This document shows, one piece after another, positions 18,537 through 27,301 of a DNA stretch of 64,000 bases (position 1 is the first letter of the stretch; each line of letters begins with the position of its first letter). The stretch covers positions 124,001 through 188,000 of the forward strand of contig JADKAL010000006.1 of assembly GCA_016715325.1 (NCBI GenBank), written 5' to 3'. Position numbers and translations under genes: made by a program. The notes beneath the pieces are model-generated. The model ran no database searches and had not been told where the DNA came from. It saw only the letters and a list, made by a program, of their open reading frames with translations. Source of the stretch: Methylococcaceae bacterium (GTDB taxonomy: Bacteria > Pseudomonadota > Gammaproteobacteria > Methylococcales > Methylomonadaceae).

Positions 18537-18670
18537 ACATGGATATGAGAGAGATCCAGACTTCTATATGGAATTAGCTAGGCGCTATCGTCTAAACGCT
18601 CATTTTGCAGCGAAGGCTTTGCTAGTTATTAAATTCCATTATTAACTATTTTTTAAGACTAAACCTCGTT

Positions 18671-18703
18671 ACTCCGGTCACGCCATGCGCCGGAGTTTTT
18701 TTT
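18671..18703 (+). terminator. Intrinsic terminator carrying the mxaR ribosome binding site
   Basis: ACTCCGG (18671-18677) and CCGGAGT (18690-18696) form a perfect 7-base stem with a 12-base loop, followed by a run of eight T (18696-18703). The mxaR ATG begins on the next base. The only Shine-Dalgarno sequence for mxaR, GGAG (18692-18695), is inside the 3' arm of the stem. Confidence 0.75.
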
Positions 18704-19729
18704 ATGATAATGAATATAGAACAATATCTAAACGATTGGCGAAACTCAGCATTGGCCTTTGAAAGCCAAATCAACAGAGTCGTAATCGGTCAAAAATCCG
18801 TTATCAGGCAGGTTATCATTTCTGTTTTCACCCGAGGCCATGTTTTACTGGAAGGCAACGTGGGCGTTGGCAAAACGACGTTGCTTAGGGCAGTGGCACA
18901 AGGCTTGGGCGGTAACTATCAACGTATTGAAGGGACTATCGATCTCATGCCGGCTGACCTTATCTATTACACGTATCTTGATCGAAATGCCAAGCCTTGC
19001 ATCGATCCCGGGCCGTTGTTAGCTAATGGCGAAAAACTGTCCATTTTTTTCTTCAATGAAATCAATCGCGCCCGCCCGCAAGTTCATTCTGTGTTACTCA
19101 GGGTTATGGCGGAGCGTTGTGTCAGTGCTTTCAATAGCGAACACAGGTTACCGTATATCCAAGTTTTTGCCGACCGTAACCGGGTCGAGCGTGAAGAAAC
19201 GTTTGAACTACCTGCTGCAGCACGAGACCGTTTCTTAATGGAAATCGGCATGGATGCGCCAGTTGGTGACGGTTTGCTTAACGAGTTGATGTTCAATTCC
19301 CGTTATCATGACGTCGACCAATTAGTGGCGGAAGTTGATTCCAACCTGATCCCGTATTATCAGCTAAATGAGGTCGCCCAGGTAATTCAACAAACTGTGA
19401 CAGCCAGTAAGGCTTTGCAAACTTATGCCCTCGCGCTCTGGAAAGCGACATCAAGACCACAAGCCTTCGGTATAAGTCTGTCTGACGTCGATATTACGAG
19501 ATTGATTCAGGCTGGAGCGAGTCCTCGTGGCATGAGCTTTTTAATTCAGGCGGCCAAAGTCAGAGCGTGGCTTGAAAATCGCACCGTCTTATTCCCGGAG
19601 GATCTACAAGCCGTATTTAAACCGGTGTTGCAACACCGAATTTTTTTACAGCCCATGTACGCTTATCGTAGCGGGGAGTTGTTGCCTGATCTTTTTGGCG
19701 GCATCCTTGAACAAATTGCCGCACCATAA
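18704..19729 (+). CDS. mxaR: MoxR-type AAA+ ATPase
   Basis: A 341-residue AAA+ ATPase of the MoxR family. Walker A is GNVGVGKT (51-58). The Walker B region is FFFNEINRA with Glu119; the usual Asp before that Glu is Asn. The sensor/arginine-finger region is around ELPAAARDRF. MxaR with MxaS, A, C, K and L is needed to insert calcium and assemble active methanol dehydrogenase. The first ATG is preferred over the one two codons later because GGAG is 8 bases upstream of it. That GGAG lies in the terminator stem. Confidence 0.93.
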   Translation: MIMNIEQYLNDWRNSALAFESQINRVVIGQKSVIRQVIISVFTRGHVLLEGNVGVGKTTLLRAVAQGLGGNYQRIEGTIDLMPADLIYYTYLDRNAKPCIDPGPLLANGEKLSIFFFNEINRARPQVHSVLLRVMAERCVSAFNSEHRLPYIQVFADRNRVEREETFELPAAARDRFLMEIGMDAPVGDGLLNELMFNSRYHDVDQLVAEVDSNLIPYYQLNEVAQVIQQTVTASKALQTYALALWKATSRPQAFGISLSDVDITRLIQAGASPRGMSFLIQAAKVRAWLENRTVLFPEDLQAVFKPVLQHRIFLQPMYAYRSGELLPDLFGGILEQIAAP

Positions 19730-19747
19730 TCACTGAGTTTATTCACG

Positions 19748-20428
19748 ATGCCCAATATCTCGGACACGCATCCTAATACAGCGCCTAAATCGGGCTATGT
19801 GAAGCTTCTAAAACAGTTCATTAAACAAATAATCCCAAAAGCGGGGTTAATTCATTTTGTCGACACCTATCTGACGTGGTTTACGGTCGGATTTTTTAGC
19901 GCCTTCGTCGCCGGGGTCTTGGATAATCATGCGGGAGCTGTCTATGCAGCTTATTATACCGGCGCAGTGAATGAGGCAGTCGGCTACCGGTTTTGGGTGC
20001 TGCTTTCAGTGATCGGTATTCTGTTGTTTTGTATCGGACTTCCGGTCATTTATTTCGACAAAACATTCAATCTCTTTCCTAAATTAATAAATCGATACCG
20101 ACAATTCACGTACACGTTTTTTGTAGTCGGTTTCGATGAAGGCGCGTTGATGATTGGTATTTTGTCTGCCAATCTTGTAAATACGAGCGACCGGAGTCTG
20201 TTGCTTGCCAATAAATCATTTTTGTTTAGCGATGTCGGATTTCTGACAATTTTTACATTGGCATTACTGAACTCGTTGCTATGGTTGTTAGGCGAATCAT
20301 TCTATAACCGCGAAGATCGCTCATATTCCGGTATCGTCGGTCAACTAATGACAGCACCCTCCCGTTACGCGATCCCCTGCTATTTTTTGGTGACAGGGAT
20401 TATTATTTACTGTGTTATTTCCCAGTAA
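19748..20428 (+). CDS. Membrane protein of the mxa operon, unknown role
   Basis: A 226-residue integral membrane protein with about five hydrophobic segments: around FTVGFFSAFVAGVLD, then FWVLLSVIGILLFCIGLPVI, FFVVGFDEGALMIGILSANLV, FLTIFTLALLNSLLWLLG, and AIPCYFLVTGIIIYCVIS. It sits between mxaR and mxaS and its stop codon overlaps the mxaS ATG (TAATG), so it is part of the operon. The classical mxaFJGIRSACKLD set of Methylobacterium has no gene here. Some methanotroph clusters carry an extra gene at this place that I believe has been called MxaP, but I cannot confirm that. Confidence 0.75.
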   Translation: MPNISDTHPNTAPKSGYVKLLKQFIKQIIPKAGLIHFVDTYLTWFTVGFFSAFVAGVLDNHAGAVYAAYYTGAVNEAVGYRFWVLLSVIGILLFCIGLPVIYFDKTFNLFPKLINRYRQFTYTFFVVGFDEGALMIGILSANLVNTSDRSLLLANKSFLFSDVGFLTIFTLALLNSLLWLLGESFYNREDRSYSGIVGQLMTAPSRYAIPCYFLVTGIIIYCVISQ

Positions 20429-21279
20429 TGGCAAGTCAGGTAAGGCCGTTCCAATACCGAATCTCACAATTGGGTTTGCGCTCGATGCCGGGTACGCATC
20501 GCAGTGAAATGACGGGGTTCGGTCAATTGTTCAAGCGCCATGACTCGTTATTAGCAAATCCCGATCCGAGACGGCTGGATTTGCGTGCCAGCGTATTGAA
20601 TCCATTTAAGGAGTATCGTGTTAAGGTTTACGAGCAAGCCAGCCGGATTTCAGTTTTCGTTATTGCTGATTTATCACGTTCAATGAGCTATAGCGGTTCG
20701 TTTTGCAAGCAACAGATAGTGTCTGATTTCGTCAAGTCGGCAGCTTATTCTGCCCATCAAGCCGGCGATCTTTTTAAGTTTATTGGTTGCGGAATAGATC
20801 TCGATCCTCAAGGTTTGAGGATGGCTCAAAAAGATTACGGAGCAATTTCAAACTTGGTTGATAGTCTGAGTTCTCGTAAATTAATGGGTAAGGCCGAAAG
20901 CATGATGAAGGCGCGGTCAATTTTGCCCAATCAGCGGGCCTTAATATTTATCGTATCTGATTTTCATTTTCCTTTATCTCGATTACAAGTATTGCTAAGC
21001 CAATTATCCGGCTATGTTGTCGTCCCTGTTGTGTTATGGGACGAAACAGAATATTCGACGCTACCCAATTGGGGAATTTGGAAAGCCAAGGATTTAGAAT
21101 CCGGTTCTCGTACCTTTCTGCTGAGACCATCCTATAAACAAAGAATTGTTGCCGCTTTCCGGCAACGCAAACGCGCATTACAACAGATTTTTCGTCAGTT
21201 TGACGCCGAACCGCTCTTTATCGACGGTGAATTTCAGTCGGAATCGGTAACCGCTTATTTTTACGGCAGGGCGGTATGA
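20428..21279 (+). CDS. mxaS: MxaS, DUF58 / vWA-like assembly protein
   Basis: A 283-residue DUF58 protein. The N-terminal segment includes RSMPGTHRSEMTGFG, then DLRASVLNPFKEY. A von Willebrand-like core has a partial MIDAS, VIADLSRSM. No membrane segment is evident. MxaS partners with the MoxR ATPase MxaR and the vWA proteins MxaC and MxaL in calcium insertion into methanol dehydrogenase. Start and stop overlap both neighbours (TAATG before, ATGA after). Confidence 0.92.
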   Translation: MASQVRPFQYRISQLGLRSMPGTHRSEMTGFGQLFKRHDSLLANPDPRRLDLRASVLNPFKEYRVKVYEQASRISVFVIADLSRSMSYSGSFCKQQIVSDFVKSAAYSAHQAGDLFKFIGCGIDLDPQGLRMAQKDYGAISNLVDSLSSRKLMGKAESMMKARSILPNQRALIFIVSDFHFPLSRLQVLLSQLSGYVVVPVVLWDETEYSTLPNWGIWKAKDLESGSRTFLLRPSYKQRIVAAFRQRKRALQQIFRQFDAEPLFIDGEFQSESVTAYFYGRAV

Positions 21280-22199
21280 GTTGGTCGATACGAGTACTAT
21301 GGATCGCCTTATACGCTGCCTTGCCGTTCTTATCCGCTTGTTCTCCAGATTTGCAAGCGCCGGTCAAACATTTTGAACTCCAAGCCCCAAAGCCTTATGG
21401 CTATGTAATTGGCGATGAAATCCACCACAGAATTGTGGTTGAGACCCGGCAACATCTGTCTTTATCGAAACACAGCATACCACCACTTGGTGACTTAAAC
21501 CGTTGGTTACAGCTAAAAGATACTAAAATCTCTGTGCAATCGCTAAGTGATGGTAATAAAACCGAAATAGACCTTACTTATCAAATCTTTTATGCGCCGC
21601 TTGAAGTCAAGATGCTCAAAATCCCCGGCTTTACATTACAGTTTACGCAACACGGTCAAGTGATCGAACAACGTGTGCCGGATTGGTATTTTACAATTTC
21701 CCCGCTACATGAACTGGCGATTCGAAAGGAGGGAGGTCAAATATACTTACGCCCGAACGCCGCTCCCGACTATCTTGCCGAACACCCGGTATTAATCCGA
21801 CTGTCTATTTATATGACAGTTGTATTTCTGAGCGGTTGTTATCTTGCCTATCTGTACGGCTTATTGCCTGGATTAAAGCACCGTACCCTTTTTAAACAAG
21901 CCAATAAGCAATTGATGAAGCTTTCTGAAAAAGACATGGGCAAGGCCTTGAGTATTTTTCACCAAGCGTTGAATGCCCGAAACCGCAAACCGTTATTTAA
22001 AAATCAACTGGAAGATTTTTACCGGCTACAACCAGAATTCAAACCATTGGCGGAAGAATTCAACTGGTTTTTTACTTTTTCAAATTTTTATTTTTCGGCA
22101 ATAGGCAATATGTCGCCGTTGACGATTTATTTAAATTGCAAAAACTGTGCGCCAGCTGCCAAAAAATCGAGAGGGAAAACCCTTGAATTTCGCTTTTGA
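21276..22199 (+). CDS. mxaA: MxaA, MDH calcium-insertion protein
   Basis: A 307-residue envelope protein. The N-terminus is a signal sequence with the lipobox-like FLSAC (Cys22). A beta-rich periplasmic domain follows (KPYGYVIGDEIHHRIVVETR, then KMLKIPGFTLQF). One membrane segment is at about 177-198 (LSIYMTVVFLSGCYLAYLYG). A cytoplasmic helical tail has LSIFHQALNARN. MxaA is needed for calcium incorporation. It overlaps mxaS by 4 bases and the mxaC start by 17. Confidence 0.92.
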   Translation: MSWSIRVLWIALYAALPFLSACSPDLQAPVKHFELQAPKPYGYVIGDEIHHRIVVETRQHLSLSKHSIPPLGDLNRWLQLKDTKISVQSLSDGNKTEIDLTYQIFYAPLEVKMLKIPGFTLQFTQHGQVIEQRVPDWYFTISPLHELAIRKEGGQIYLRPNAAPDYLAEHPVLIRLSIYMTVVFLSGCYLAYLYGLLPGLKHRTLFKQANKQLMKLSEKDMGKALSIFHQALNARNRKPLFKNQLEDFYRLQPEFKPLAEEFNWFFTFSNFYFSAIGNMSPLTIYLNCKNCAPAAKKSRGKTLEFRF

Positions 22200-23158
22200 A
22201 ACACCGTCGGTATTGTTAGCCCTTGCTTTGCTCCTTTTGCCGTTGCATAGCACTGGTGTAAACGTTAAAGCATACCCTTGTCTTGAAATGCTTCCTCGCG
22301 ACCCTCTTTCGGGTTTATTCGCCGGTTTGCTTCGATTAATCGGCGTAGCGACTGTAACCGCATTAGTGTTCGGCTTGGCAGGGCTATATCAAAAGGAACA
22401 GCAAATTGAACGTATCGGAAATGGTGCGGATATCGTATTGCTGTTTGACCGTAGCAGCAGTATGGATAATACGTTTGCCGGAAGGCGCCAAGCGGCAAGG
22501 ATGAATCTAAAACCGCCGCAGCCGCCGCTTATTGCTCGAGTTCATAGAACATCGCAATCATGACCGTTTTGGCGTAGCAGGATATAGCACTTCTCCCTTA
22601 TTCGTTATGCCATTGACCGAGAACAAAGAAGCCGTCCGGGCTGCCATTTCTGCAACGGTAACACCGGCTTTAGCTTATACCAATATCAGCAAAGGCTTGG
22701 CTTTGGCTTTATCCTATTTTAATGGCGTGCCTTTAAGCGGCTCTCGGATCGTACTATTGGTTTCGGATGGAGCCGCTGTTGTTAATCCCGATACAGAAAT
22801 GGAATTGCGCAAGCAATTCAAAGAACAACAAGTAAGTCTGTATTGGTTGTTTTTGCGCACTGCCAACAGCCCAGGAATTTTTGAGCGCGTTGATGATCCT
22901 CGACTTGATAATGCCGAGGCCATGCCGGAACACTATTTGCACCTTTTTTTTTCCAGCCTAAACATACCCTATCAAGCCTATGAAGCTGAAAATCAAGAAG
23001 CCATGAAGAGAGCAATCAACGACATTAGCCAATTGGAAAATAAACCCTTTCATTATATCGAACGCATTCCTAAACAAGACCTATCGATCTATTGCTACCA
23101 GTTGGCGACGGTGCTGATAATTTTGTTGTTAGGACTGAAGTGTGGTGAATTTCGGTGA
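22183..23158 (+). pseudogene. mxaC: MxaC, vWA membrane protein (two frameshifts)
   Basis: The start is best at the TTG at 22183, preceded by GAGAGGGA, giving LNFAFETPSVLLAL and an N-terminal membrane segment. Two hydrophobic segments and a MIDAS motif (FDRSSSMD) follow. The frame then breaks twice. Restoring one C at 22488-22489 and one C at 22525-22526 (each CC read as CCC) yields GRRPSGKDESKTAAAARLLL joined to EFIEHRNHDRFGVAGYS, as expected for MxaC. The rest runs open to the TGA at 23156-23158, with a C-terminal membrane segment. As given, the protein would stop at 22563. Either assembly error or a real lesion; both indels are in C-runs. Confidence 0.9.
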
Positions 23159-23717
23159 TGGCTGAGTCAGTAAACATTATTTGGTTTGGTTGATTTTGCT
23201 GGCAAGCCTGATGTCGGCAAGCTTAACCGTCTTGGAGTGGAATCGGATTAACCGGGAAAACGATTGGATAGCGCAACTCCTAAAAGGAGAGGATATCAAT
23301 CTGAACGATATTGTATCGGCTAAACCTGAAACTCGATTGGCCAGGGCGCTTTTTCTTCAAAAACAAGGTCTGCACCAAGATGCTTTAGCCACATTAAGTA
23401 TTCTCCTAGACCAGGGTGGACGAGAGCTTAGGACAAAAACCCGTTATAACCTAGGCAACCATTACCTTCGACAAGCCATTGCTCAAATTGAAGCCGGCCG
23501 CACCGAAGAAGCTAAGATACTGGTTAATCTAGCTAAACAAGCTTACCGAGAGGCCTTATTACGGGATAGCGGATTTTCGGATGCTAAATATAACCTTGAA
23601 GTTGCTATGCGCTTGTTGCCTGATTTTGATCAAATTAATACTAACGAGGAATCACCACAAGAACCGAAAAACCCTCTATGGACCACCGTACCCGGATTTC
23701 CGCGCGGGTTGCCGTAA
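23158..23717 (+). pseudogene. mxaK: MxaK (apparent one-base frameshift near start)
   Basis: The natural start is the ATG at 23158, which overlaps the mxaC stop (TGATG). It reads MAESVNIIWFG and stops at once. Adding one A to AAA at 23172-23174 gives MAESVKHYLVWLILLASL, a membrane anchor in frame with the rest. Without the correction the frame opens only from a TTG at 23181. The periplasmic portion has TPR-like helices: TRLARALFLQKQGLHQDALATL, RYNLGNHYLRQAIAQI, and AYREALLRDSGFSDAKYNLE-type sequence. MxaK belongs to the calcium-insertion group. Confidence 0.85.
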
Positions 23718-23735
23718 GCGGTTTAAGAGAACGGC

Positions 23736-24660
23736 ATGGTTAAGTTAAGCAAAGATTTCCGCTTTTGGTGTTTGGGCGGTGCCTTATTAGCTATGATTTT
23801 GAGTTTTATGTTTCCTAGGGAAAACCGGCAAATTCCTGTTTATAGTCTAATTGCTATCGTTGACATTACACGTAGCATGAATGCGGAAGATTATGAACTC
23901 GATGGGAAACCCGCTAGCCGTTTAGCTGTCGTCAAGCAACGCTTACGTGATTTGCTTTTGGAGTTGCCGTGCGGATCAAAATTGGGATTGGGCATTTTTA
24001 CCGACCGGCGTTCCACGCTGCTATTTGAACCGATTGACGTTTGTAATGGGTTCAACGAGCTTGATACTGCTATCGCCGCACTGGATTGGCGCATGGCCTG
24101 GGCAGCCGACAGTCGTATTGCAAATGGCTTACGATCAACTATAGAAATATTAAAAGAGAGAGATGCGGGCATTCTCTTCATAACAGATGGTCAAGAAGCC
24201 CCGCCAGTTAATCCGCACTACCGCACCGATTTCACCGCCGTTAAAGGCAAGGCCAAAGGCTTACTCATTGGCGCCGGCGGCTTTGCAAGCTGTACCGATC
24301 CCGAAGTTTAACAATAAGGGCGAACGGATAGGCATCTACCAGCCGGACGATGTTCCGCACCGGTCATCCTTCGGGGAATCGGACTTAAATCCTGAGCGAA
24401 TCGAAGGCTATGATGCCCGTAACGCGCCGTTCGGCAATTCTGTTGTAATTGGACACGAACACCTATCTGCCTTGAATGAACCGTACTTACAAGATCTTGC
24501 AGCTCAATCGGGTTTTACCTACCAACGATTAATCAAACAAGAAGACATTGCATCGGCTATAGAACGGAATTTGACCCCACGCCAAATTCAAATTTCTGCC
24601 GATGTCCGTTGGCGTTATGTTGCCATAGGACTGGTATTGTTGTCGGCGATATGGCTTTAA
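23736..24660 (+). pseudogene. mxaL: MxaL, vWA membrane protein (one frameshift)
   Basis: It starts with the ATG at 23736 and has an N-terminal membrane segment, a MIDAS-type motif VDITRSMNAEDY and FITDGQEAPP. The frame breaks at TTT 24282-24284. Removing one T joins LLIGAGG to LQAVPIPKFNNKGE, the usual MxaL continuation, and the reading then runs to the TAA at 24658-24660 with a C-terminal membrane segment (VAIGLVLLSAIWL). As given, the protein would end at 24311, about 190 residues. MxaL works with MxaC, K, R and S to insert calcium into MDH. Confidence 0.88.
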
Positions 24661-24986
24661 CCGGAGTATTGATCCTGCCTTATGAAGTTTTATCTCCCGT
24701 TCGTCTTGTACCCCGCAGCACTCAAGGGCATAAAAGCTCGTCGAAAGGTTTTATTTGCTTCGACCGGATCTGCATTTATAACCTAAATTTTACAGGCGCC
24801 CTTATACCCTTGGGTGCTGGGGTACGAACGATTTAAACATTTAAAGGCCGGAGCAATAGTAAAAACCTCTTTACGAATAGCCTACAGAACAGAAAAACTT
24901 CAATTGCTTAGAATTTTAAGTATTAGGCCAACATATTCCGGTGGCCTAATTTTTAATTACAACGTTACAACAAACCAAAGCAAAGT
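24661..24986. other. mxa operon trailer with terminator
   Basis: 326 bases between the convergent mxaL and secreted-protein genes. Apart from the hairpin at 24923-24954 I see nothing coding; the short frame continuing from 24609 to 24836 has no protein-like features. Confidence 0.5.
24923..24954 (+). terminator. Intrinsic terminator of the mxa operon
   Basis: TTAGGCCA (24923-24930) pairs with TGGCCTAA (24942-24949) across an 11-base loop and is followed by TTTTT. It lies between convergent genes and could serve the minus strand as well, though less well because no clean T-run is present on that side. Confidence 0.75.
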
Positions 24987-25796
24987 TTAAGGATTGGTGT
25001 TTGCTCCCGCAGGCGCATAACCGTTAATGGTGATCGTTAGGTTAGGTTGGCCTTCCTGCCCCATTTGCCGTAGACGAATGGCTCCGGTTAAGGTAGACGG
25101 TGCGGCTGTTGTGCAAGTACTTTTTACGAACATCCAGGAAGAATCCGGCTTGGTTGATTCGTCAGGATCGAAAGAGTTCAAGTCGGTCGTGAAGTCGACC
25201 CAGTTCTGGCTAATCGGTGCGGCGGAGGTCAACGGTTGTGCGGGGTCTAACGGTTGATGCACGACGGCTGTCGCTGTCAAACCGGCGCGAAACAGGACTT
25301 CATCGGCTACCGCCCCGAAATAATACGCTACAGAAATCGGCCCGCGATTGTTAAACCCTGCCCGTTGCATATCGTTGACTTCAAAATACTGAATACCGGC
25401 TTGGTTCGGGTTGTAATCGATCTGGTCGAGATGAATTCGAGCGCCGTAAACGCAATTCGTACCGCTACGCCAAACCCTATCGGTTAATGTACCAATCGTT
25501 ATGTTGTTAATCCTAATATTACGTACGGTGTTTGCAACTTGGCTGTAACCGGCGATAGGCGGCGTTCGGCTAGGAACAGCGCATGTATTATTCGTTCCGC
25601 CGTTTGGAGAAAACGTCGGCGCAATGGAGTCCTGCGAACCGAAATCGCCGGTCAAATTACAGGTAATGTAGGCAGAAGTCCCGCCAGGAACGGCAACGCC
25701 TCCTGCGGGTATTGTCACAAACCCTGTCGCCATGGCCGATGTTGAGCCTATCAACAAACCTACTGTTAGGGCGTTCTGTAATGCTGTTTTATTCAT
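24987..25796 (-). CDS. Secreted protein of unknown function
   Basis: A 269-residue protein with a clear signal peptide ending STSAMA. The mature chain is rich in beta-forming residues, Pro, Thr and Asn, with six Cys that could form disulfides. Recognisable patches are DRVWRSGTNCVYGARIHLDQ and RPGFNNRG-like QRAGFNNRGPISVAYYFGAV. I do not recognise the family. It is 102 bases downstream of the pentapeptide gene on the same strand and probably co-transcribed. It has no PEP-CTERM tail. Confidence 0.7.
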   Translation of the reverse strand: MNKTALQNALTVGLLIGSTSAMATGFVTIPAGGVAVPGGTSAYITCNLTGDFGSQDSIAPTFSPNGGTNNTCAVPSRTPPIAGYSQVANTVRNIRINNITIGTLTDRVWRSGTNCVYGARIHLDQIDYNPNQAGIQYFEVNDMQRAGFNNRGPISVAYYFGAVADEVLFRAGLTATAVVHQPLDPAQPLTSAAPISQNWVDFTTDLNSFDPDESTKPDSSWMFVKSTCTTAAPSTLTGAIRLRQMGQEGQPNLTITINGYAPAGANTNP

Positions 25797-25898
25797 ACTT
25801 TTGGTTCCTGTTTTGTTGGTTTTTCTTATCTTTAAAATGCTTAAGTTCGTTTTAAAACTAAGCGATTATCGTTTCATCCATGATGTTGAACGACGGCT

Positions 25899-27062
25899 TT
25901 AAAAACCATGCCCAATGCAGGTCGTGACCTGTGTTCCATCCACGGTTACGCCATCCGGACAAATAGCGGCAGTGAAATCGGTTTCGTTATCGACGATGGC
26001 GGTGTTTCCGCCTTGTGCGGCAGAAAAGTTGACACCGCGAAGATCGGCCCCTGAAAAGTTCGCTCCGGCAAGCTGGCTGCCGGAAAAATTCGCTTTTTGT
26101 AGATTGGCATTGGATAAGTCCGCCCGGCTCAAATCGGCTTGTTCCAGGTTTGATTCTGTCATTGCGGCGTTTAACAAGGAACTTGCAGATAAGTTTGAAT
26201 ACGCCATATCGGTTTTATCAAGATTGGCATTGTCGAAATGAGCGTAAGACAATTGAGCGCCGGTTAATACAGCTTCAGGCAATTTTGCATCAGTCAAATC
26301 AGCGTATTGAAGCCTTGCCCCGTAAAGACTGGCTTTGGTAAAGTTGACGCCTTGCAGGTTGGCCGATTCTGCAATTACCGGATTATTGCCGTCCGATTGC
26401 AAATGCGACAAATCGGCATGGTCTAGCCGGGTATCCGGGCTAATAACTAAAGCACCGATGACCGTCGCGCCGCTCAGATTGGCGCCGCTTAAATCGGCAG
26501 TACCCAGCTCGCCATTCAACCGTGCTTTCGTTAGCACAGCATCGCGTAAATCTTTGCCCCTTAAACTGCCACCTTCGGTAAAATCGCATTCACCCATATC
26601 TAAACCCGGTGCAGGGGAAAAGCAATTCTCTTCATGCAAGGCTTTAAATTTATGGACCAACTGCCAATAGCCCGGACTGGTCGCGGGCGGCTGGTTTTGA
26701 TTTTCCTCAACGAGGCTTAAATACGCCCCTCTTTCATAATTCACCCTATCGTTTTTAGCATAGACCGGCGTTGCCCCCCAATCGCCACGAAATAGTCCCG
26801 GTAGATATTTGGATTTTTGCCTAATCGGCGAGTTATCCGAAAGCGGATTGCCTTGTTGATCGGCTATTGAAGTTGCAGGAAGCAGGGCTATTCGTTTTAT
26901 CTTCAGGCTGGAATTGGCTTCCTTAACATCCTGGGTGGTTGAAGTCGGGATTGGGTCAGGAGAAGTATCTAACGAACTCCGGTTCTGCAACGCATACGAA
27001 GCGCCGAGTACGACTACTGTCCAAATCGGTAAAAGAATACGGCTGGATTTAATATTACTCAT
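25899..27062 (-). CDS. Exported pentapeptide-repeat protein with carbohydrate-binding-like segment
   Basis: A 387-residue protein. An N-terminal membrane/signal segment spans about 8-25. At 95-137 there is a short module (VYAKNDRVNYERGAYLSLVE, then PGYWQLV) that resembles the small aromatic modules of chitin-binding or tail-fibre proteins. From about 165 to 350 run pentapeptide repeats of the A(D/N)LSx type (ADLSGANLSGA, ADLSRADLSNANLQKANF), which fold as a right-handed square helix. The end is CPDGVTVDGTQVTTC. It is divergent from the TonB receptor. Function unknown; an envelope binding or scaffold role is a guess. Confidence 0.8.
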   Translation of the reverse strand: MSNIKSSRILLPIWTVVVLGASYALQNRSSLDTSPDPIPTSTTQDVKEANSSLKIKRIALLPATSIADQQGNPLSDNSPIRQKSKYLPGLFRGDWGATPVYAKNDRVNYERGAYLSLVEENQNQPPATSPGYWQLVHKFKALHEENCFSPAPGLDMGECDFTEGGSLRGKDLRDAVLTKARLNGELGTADLSGANLSGATVIGALVISPDTRLDHADLSHLQSDGNNPVIAESANLQGVNFTKASLYGARLQYADLTDAKLPEAVLTGAQLSYAHFDNANLDKTDMAYSNLSASSLLNAAMTESNLEQADLSRADLSNANLQKANFSGSQLAGANFSGADLRGVNFSAAQGGNTAIVDNETDFTAAICPDGVTVDGTQVTTCIGHGF

Positions 27063-27301
27063 AGTTTTCTTAAAGCTGTGATGCGGATGATCGGTTAAAC
27101 GCAGTCATTTTGAGTCGAATTCAAAGTAGAGAAATCCTAAGGGAATTTATTGGAAGTCACTAAGCGAAAAATTCCTTAAATTTGCAGGAAATTTTCCCAT
27201 GACAGTGATTTTGGCTTCCCTTTAACATGCACTCGCTCGTAAGGGGAATTCAGTCGAATTCAAAAAATTAAAAAAATTAAAAACAAAAAATCATATTTTG
27301 C

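Noticed and set aside
22481..24311. Programmed ribosomal frameshifting in mxaC and mxaL
   Set aside because: The sites lack slippery heptamers with a following structure, go in different directions, and similar breaks occur in unrelated genes.
24609..24836. 75-residue frame after mxaL as a further mxa gene
   Set aside because: It overlaps the end of mxaL in another frame and does not resemble MxaD, MxaE or MxaH.
25899..27062. Periodic sequence as a DNA tandem repeat or CRISPR array
   Set aside because: The periodicity is 15 bases and is explained by pentapeptide coding; no constant repeats with unique spacers exist.
27063..27301. Fur box upstream of the TonB receptor
   Set aside because: I could not find a match to the 19-base Fur consensus; only A-rich sequence is present.
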